Below are positions 15,386 to 18,446 of a stretch of DNA of 18,446 bases, in pieces. Source of the stretch: an uncultured Dialister sp. (lineage in GTDB: Bacteria > Bacillota > Negativicutes > Veillonellales > Dialisteraceae); NCBI GenBank assembly GCA_900543455.1, contig UQRR01000042.1:1-18446 (forward strand), read 5' to 3'. The stretch's first letter is position 1. Every line of letters begins with the position of its first letter. A model generated the notes under the pieces. That model did not search any database. It was not told the DNA's origin and saw only the letters and a program-made list of their open reading frames with translations. The position numbers and the translations under genes were made by a program.

Positions 15386-15628
15386 AGGTTCAAAGAGTTC
15401 AGGTTGATGGGTTCAGGGTTAACTCGTGGGGCGGCTCGTCCACTGATTGTGGATGAAAGCTTTGCTCGCCAGTTAGGAGTTAGGAGTGAGGAGTTAGGAG
15501 TGCTGGTGCGGCGCATAAAAATATAGAAGCGCCGCGGAGATTTGAAACTAGCGGTTTCTCGCATCGCAAACCTAATCCCTAGCCACTAATCCCTAGCTAC
15601 CAGTCACTAGTCACTAGTCACTAGCCAC
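15386..15628 (+). repeat. Intergenic composite repeat, copy G
   Basis: Lies between lpxB and msbA. It holds GTTCA-containing units (15387-15419), the conserved spacer, GAGTTAG/GAGTGAG heptamers, and a type-1 core (GCGGCGC 15508-15514, GCGCCGC 15529-15535, 14-nt loop). About 35 bp of unmatched sequence follow, then eight 7-bp units (15573-15628). The array stops 3 bp short of the lpxB stop codon. No gene is seen. Confidence 0.8.
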
Positions 15629-15631
15629 CAT

Positions 15632-16759
15632 TTACTTTTTCCCCGTCCTCACGATGAGCTCTGCCACGCGGCGCACCGCGCCTCCGCCGCCCAGTGCTTT
15701 TCTCACTTCTCGGATGCCTTCCACATTCTTTTCCCGCGCGGCAGGCTGAATGAGCCACGGTGTCACGATGCGGGAAATATTCTCCGCTGTCACCGCATCC
15801 TGCAGGAGCTCGGGAGTGACCTCACGGTCCAGCAGAAGATTCGGCAGGCCCGCATACTTCACATGGACGAGAAGCTTCGCCAGCATCCATGTCACAGGCG
15901 CGAGGCGATAGATCAATACGGTCGGCAGCTCCATGAGCGCCGTTTCCAAGGTCGCCGTCCCCGAAGAGGCGACGCAGGCATCACAGATCTGCATCAGGTC
16001 ATACTGCCTGCCCTCGGTGATCTCTACGGAAAGCTCCGAAGCCCCGATGAAGGACGAGAGCATCTCCATCGGGATCGTCGAGGCCCGGGGGATGAAGAAC
16101 TGGCAGTCTGCCTTTTTGGCGAGCTGGCGCGCTGCCTCCAGCATCACGGGCAGAAGCCCCGCGACTTCATTCTTGCGGCTCCCCGGCATGAGAAGGATAC
16201 GCTTTTTATTCGGATCGCCGTGGAAATAGGCCATCGCAGCCTCCTTCGTCATGGAAGGCTTCACCGTATCCGCCAGCGGATGACCGACGAAGGTCACATG
16301 CGCTCCCGCCTTCCGGTATGCGTCCGCTTCAAAAGGAAATATGGACGCCACCTGCTCGACATCGCGGACGATATTCTTCGCCCGTCCCTTGTTCCACGCC
16401 CAGATGGTGGGCGCGATATAGTAGACGACAGGGATGCCCAGCTCTTTCGCCACATGGGCGAGCTTCATATTGAATCCGGGGTAATCTACACAGACCAGCA
16501 CATCCGGCTTTTCCCGCAGCATGGCTTCCTTCAGGAAACTGCGCAGCTTGAAGAAGAGCGGCAGGTGCTTGATGACTTCCACCAGACCGATGATGCCCAG
16601 ATTTTCTATATCATAGATGATGCGGACGCCGCTCCTTCGCATGTCCGCACCGCCCATCCCGAAGATGTCTGTCCCGGGGTAGAGCTTTTTGATTTCTGCC
16701 GCAACGGCTGCGGCATGCATATCGCCAGAGGCCTCTCCGGCAGACATCATGATTTTCAT
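15632..16759 (-). CDS. lpxB: LpxB, lipid-A-disaccharide synthase
   Basis: 375 residues, close to E. coli LpxB (382). It joins UDP-diacylglucosamine to lipid X, giving the beta-1,6 disaccharide-1-phosphate at the inner membrane. The N-terminal SAGEASGDMHA (6-16) is diagnostic. VCVDYPGFNMKLA, YYIAPTIWAWNKGRAK, FVGHPLADT, LMPGSRKNEV and CVASSGTATLETAL follow in the family's order. The start ATG has GAGG about 9 nt upstream, a modest ribosome site. It uses the lipid X made by the LpxI encoded just upstream, and the lpxI-lpxB order fits a shared pathway unit. Confidence 0.96.
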   Translation of the reverse strand: MKIMMSAGEASGDMHAAAVAAEIKKLYPGTDIFGMGGADMRRSGVRIIYDIENLGIIGLVEVIKHLPLFFKLRSFLKEAMLREKPDVLVCVDYPGFNMKLAHVAKELGIPVVYYIAPTIWAWNKGRAKNIVRDVEQVASIFPFEADAYRKAGAHVTFVGHPLADTVKPSMTKEAAMAYFHGDPNKKRILLMPGSRKNEVAGLLPVMLEAARQLAKKADCQFFIPRASTIPMEMLSSFIGASELSVEITEGRQYDLMQICDACVASSGTATLETALMELPTVLIYRLAPVTWMLAKLLVHVKYAGLPNLLLDREVTPELLQDAVTAENISRIVTPWLIQPAAREKNVEGIREVRKALGGGGAVRRVAELIVRTGKK

Positions 16760-16782
16760 AAGTTAAGTCCTCGTGAATATAA

Positions 16783-17075
16783 GGGTTCAAGGTTCAGGGT
16801 TCAGGGTTCAGGGGTGTGGTGGCGGCTTCGCCGCAGTATAAATATGTCGATGCCCAAAGGTCAACGGATAACCAGCTTCTCATTTGTGGTTTCCTGACAT
16901 CGACCGCTGAGCCGCGAATGACAAAGATTTCTCGCTTGCGCTCGAAATGACGATACGGGAGTCTGACGTCTCCTAGTCTCTGAGTCACCAGTCACTCGGC
17001 GCTCCTAATCCCTAATCCCTAGCTACTAACCACCAGTCACCAGTCACCAGCCACCAGTCACTAGCCACCGGTCAC
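16783..17075 (+). repeat. Intergenic composite repeat, copy H
   Basis: Fills the lpxB-lpxI gap. Tandem GGTTCAG-type units (16784-16812) lead straight into the type-2 core (hairpin 16821-16834, to 16862). An 83-bp module follows (16898-16980) that recurs inverted in copy I. It ends with ten contiguous 7-bp units (17006-17075). The lpxI stop codon TGA (17072-17074) lies inside the last unit. No gene is seen. Confidence 0.8.
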
Positions 17076-17893
17076 TTCTTTCCTTCCACCGCCAATATCA
17101 CAATGCCTTTTTTATTGGCTTCCTGAAGCACGGCTTCCTTTTCTGCGAAAAGGGTATGCCAGGCTTCGATGGCAAGGACCGCGCAGCCGCTCTCCTCCAT
17201 GGAGGAAAGGGTCGTAAGTCCGACCGCTGGCATGTCGAAGCGGGTATCCTGTCCGGGCTTGGCTGTCTTCACGACGACAGCGCCGCCGCGGGCGAGACTG
17301 CCGCCACGCTTGATGCAGGCATCCGTGCCCTCAATGGCTTCGACGGCCATGACCGCCTGATCCTTCACGACGACCGTCTGCCCCAGATCGATCGCACCGA
17401 TCGCCTTCGCCGCCTCGAAACCAAAAGCCACATCGGCCATCTGCGCCTCCGTCGGCTTCTTTTTAGTGAAAACCTGCGGCCCCGGCATGAGCGGCTTCAG
17501 ATACTTCGTCTGATCCAGGACGGAGATCCCGTCTTTGGCCAGCTCATCCACGATCGCCAGCGTGATCGTATCATCCTTGAAATTCATCTTACGCAGACGA
17601 TTCAAGAGCCTCACCGCACGCATATCCGGAAGGGTGTGCGACTTGTAGAGCCACTCCTTCGTGACCTTGCCGATCATCGTGACCTCTTTCACATGCTCCT
17701 TCACAAGAGTCTTGATGACTTTATCCAGTTTAAAGGCGCTGATATCATAGTACGCATCCGCGATCGCGGCAAGTCTTGCATCGACGCCCGGCGTCACCGC
17801 GATACAGACCACGCGATATCCCTGGGGCCGCACTGCTTCGATGAATTCCACCGGCAGCGTCCCGATGCCCGCTAATAAACCAATCGTTTCCAT
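17072..17893 (-). CDS. lpxI: LpxI, UDP-2,3-diacylglucosamine pyrophosphatase
   Basis: 273 residues from the chosen start, the usual LpxI (DUF1009) length. It cleaves UDP-2,3-diacylglucosamine to lipid X and UMP, replacing LpxH. The N-terminal IGLLAGIGTLPVEF, VTMIGKVTKEWLY, and the C-terminal VVVKDQAVMAVEAIEGTDACIKRGG are strong family landmarks; the acidic residues in the last block belong to the catalytic domain. I start at ATG 17893 because GGAGGT lies 4-5 nt upstream. An in-frame ATG at 17905 would place that ribosome site inside the gene. The stop lies within the heptamer array of copy H. Confidence 0.95.
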   Translation of the reverse strand: METIGLLAGIGTLPVEFIEAVRPQGYRVVCIAVTPGVDARLAAIADAYYDISAFKLDKVIKTLVKEHVKEVTMIGKVTKEWLYKSHTLPDMRAVRLLNRLRKMNFKDDTITLAIVDELAKDGISVLDQTKYLKPLMPGPQVFTKKKPTEAQMADVAFGFEAAKAIGAIDLGQTVVVKDQAVMAVEAIEGTDACIKRGGSLARGGAVVVKTAKPGQDTRFDMPAVGLTTLSSMEESGCAVLAIEAWHTLFAEKEAVLQEANKKGIVILAVEGKK

Positions 17894-17897
17894 AATG

Positions 17898-17903
17898 ACC
17901 TCC
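17898..17903 (-). promoter_or_regulatory. Ribosome binding site deciding the lpxI start
   Basis: GGAGGT on the minus strand, 4 nt before ATG 17893. It falls within the four extra codons of the longer frame and favours the shorter protein. Confidence 0.75.
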
Positions 17904-17950
17904 ATAGCGTCATAATCTCTATTATTTTAGCATTTTTTCACTGGTTACGC

Positions 17951-17956
17951 ATTATA
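17951..17956 (-). promoter_or_regulatory. Candidate -10 box upstream of lpxI
   Basis: A TATAAT hexamer on the minus strand about 58 bp before the lpxI start, in an AT-rich stretch between copy I and the gene. No convincing -35 box lies 16-18 nt upstream, so this is tentative. Confidence 0.4.
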
Positions 17957-17995
17957 GAAATTTCGATTTGAAGGATGGACAGGGTGGCATAAAAG

Positions 17996-18288
17996 GTTCA
18001 GGGATTGGGAGCCGCGAGTGACGGGGAGACTAAGAAACATCAGACTCCCGCATCGTCATTGAAAGCGTTGCCGAGAACTCTTTGTCATTCGCGGTCAGGC
18101 GGTCGATGTGTGAACCCCCCGAACGGGAAACCTGCCATCAAGAGCCCTTCAGGCATCGCCAGTATTTATACTCCGCGGCGCTTTCAATAATTATGCGCCG
18201 CACCAGCACTCCTCACCCCTCACTGATGAGAGCAGAGCTTTCATTCACAGTCAAGGGACAGTACGCCCCACGGACTGCCCCTGAACCA
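17996..18288 (-). repeat. Intergenic composite repeat, copy I (inverted relative to most)
   Basis: Read on the minus strand, it starts with GGTTCAGGG, then the conserved spacer (about 18222-18280), GAGTGAGG-like units, and the type-1 core (GCGGCGC 18175-18181, GCGCCGC 18195-18201). The 83-bp module shared with copy H is at 18026-18108. The YAGYCAC array is missing. Two short plus-strand frames cross it, but they are repeat sequence rather than genes. Confidence 0.75.
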
Positions 18289-18304
18289 GTTTCTCATTTC
18301 CCAT

Positions 18305-18355
18305 AAAAAAAGGCGATGTGAAATAACGATCATCTCATTTTCGCGTTCAATCTGC
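18305..18355 (-). terminator. Possible terminator with a 7-T run
   Basis: Seven Ts on the minus strand (18305-18311) follow an imperfect hairpin (GCG/CGC closing pairs with mismatched AT pairs between). It could end a transcript entering from beyond the right edge. The stem is weak, so this is low confidence. Confidence 0.3.
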
Positions 18356-18446
18356 CGCGGGGGATTTGCAGCTCTCATAGGAGTGATCGGGAAACCTTAT
18401 CCCAGCTGTCTTTCATGCCATAGTCACCCTATCCGCCCCTGCGGGG
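18312..18446. other. Unassigned stretch with several short hairpins
   Basis: No open frame of note: on the minus strand all three frames meet a stop within about 33 bases of the window edge. Visible inverted pairs include CAGCT/AGCTG (18369-18373 with 18404-18408), an inner GGGA/TCCC pair (18389-18392 with 18400-18403), and CCCC/GGGG at 18436-18446. It could be the leader or end of an RNA, or simply a 3' region of the next gene. Confidence 0.3.

Noticed and set aside
15863..16897. 344-codon plus-strand open frame
   Set aside because: Antisense to lpxB and running on into repeat copy H; no domain and no supporting context.
18005..18306. Two overlapping short plus-strand frames (61 and 74 codons)
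   Set aside because: They are translations of repeat copy I, with no ribosome site or family match.

Overview
The window holds the lipid A/Kdo synthesis and LPS transport block of a diderm bacterium, most likely a Negativicutes (a Veillonella-, Megasphaera- or Dialister-like outer-membrane Firmicute). This rests on LPS genes combined with strong AGGAGG-type ribosome sites, LpxI in place of LpxH, a DUF3084 protein and a single LptF/LptG-type permease. The genus cannot be fixed from the sequence alone. Every protein gene I can support lies on the minus strand, so transcription runs from high to low coordinates. All large plus-strand frames are antisense shadows.

Right to left: lpxI (17072-17893), lpxB (15632-16759), msbA (13585-15348), waaA/kdtA overlapping lpxK, then kdsB (13270-10058), kdsA (8947-9792), kdsD overlapping kdsC (8667-7160), and a tightly overlapped run lpxL-lptC-lptA-lptB followed 31 bp later by lptF/G (6912-2709). 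A two-gene unit follows, DUF3084 plus a YqgF-like nuclease (2328-701), ending in a clear terminator. The left end carries a two-gene tRNA operon, Pro(UGG)-Arg(UCU), with its own near-consensus promoter and terminator.

Together the genes cover lipid A synthesis from UDP-diacylglucosamine onward (LpxI, LpxB, LpxK, WaaA, LpxL). They also cover the whole Kdo supply route (KdsD, KdsA, KdsC, KdsB), the flippase MsbA and the inner-membrane/periplasmic part of the Lpt bridge (LptB, LptF/G, LptC, LptA). The early enzymes LpxA/C/D and the outer-membrane LptD are not in the window.

The most unusual content is between the genes. All nine gaps longer than about 31 bp are filled by related composite repeat elements. 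They are built from 7-bp degenerate tandem arrays (consensus YAGYCAC on the plus strand), GGTTCAG-type arrays, a GC-rich hairpin core of one of two types, and a conserved spacer. The arrays abut or contain the stop codons of kdsA, msbA and lpxI. I do not know a described family for these elements. All repeat boundaries and alignments were made by eye.
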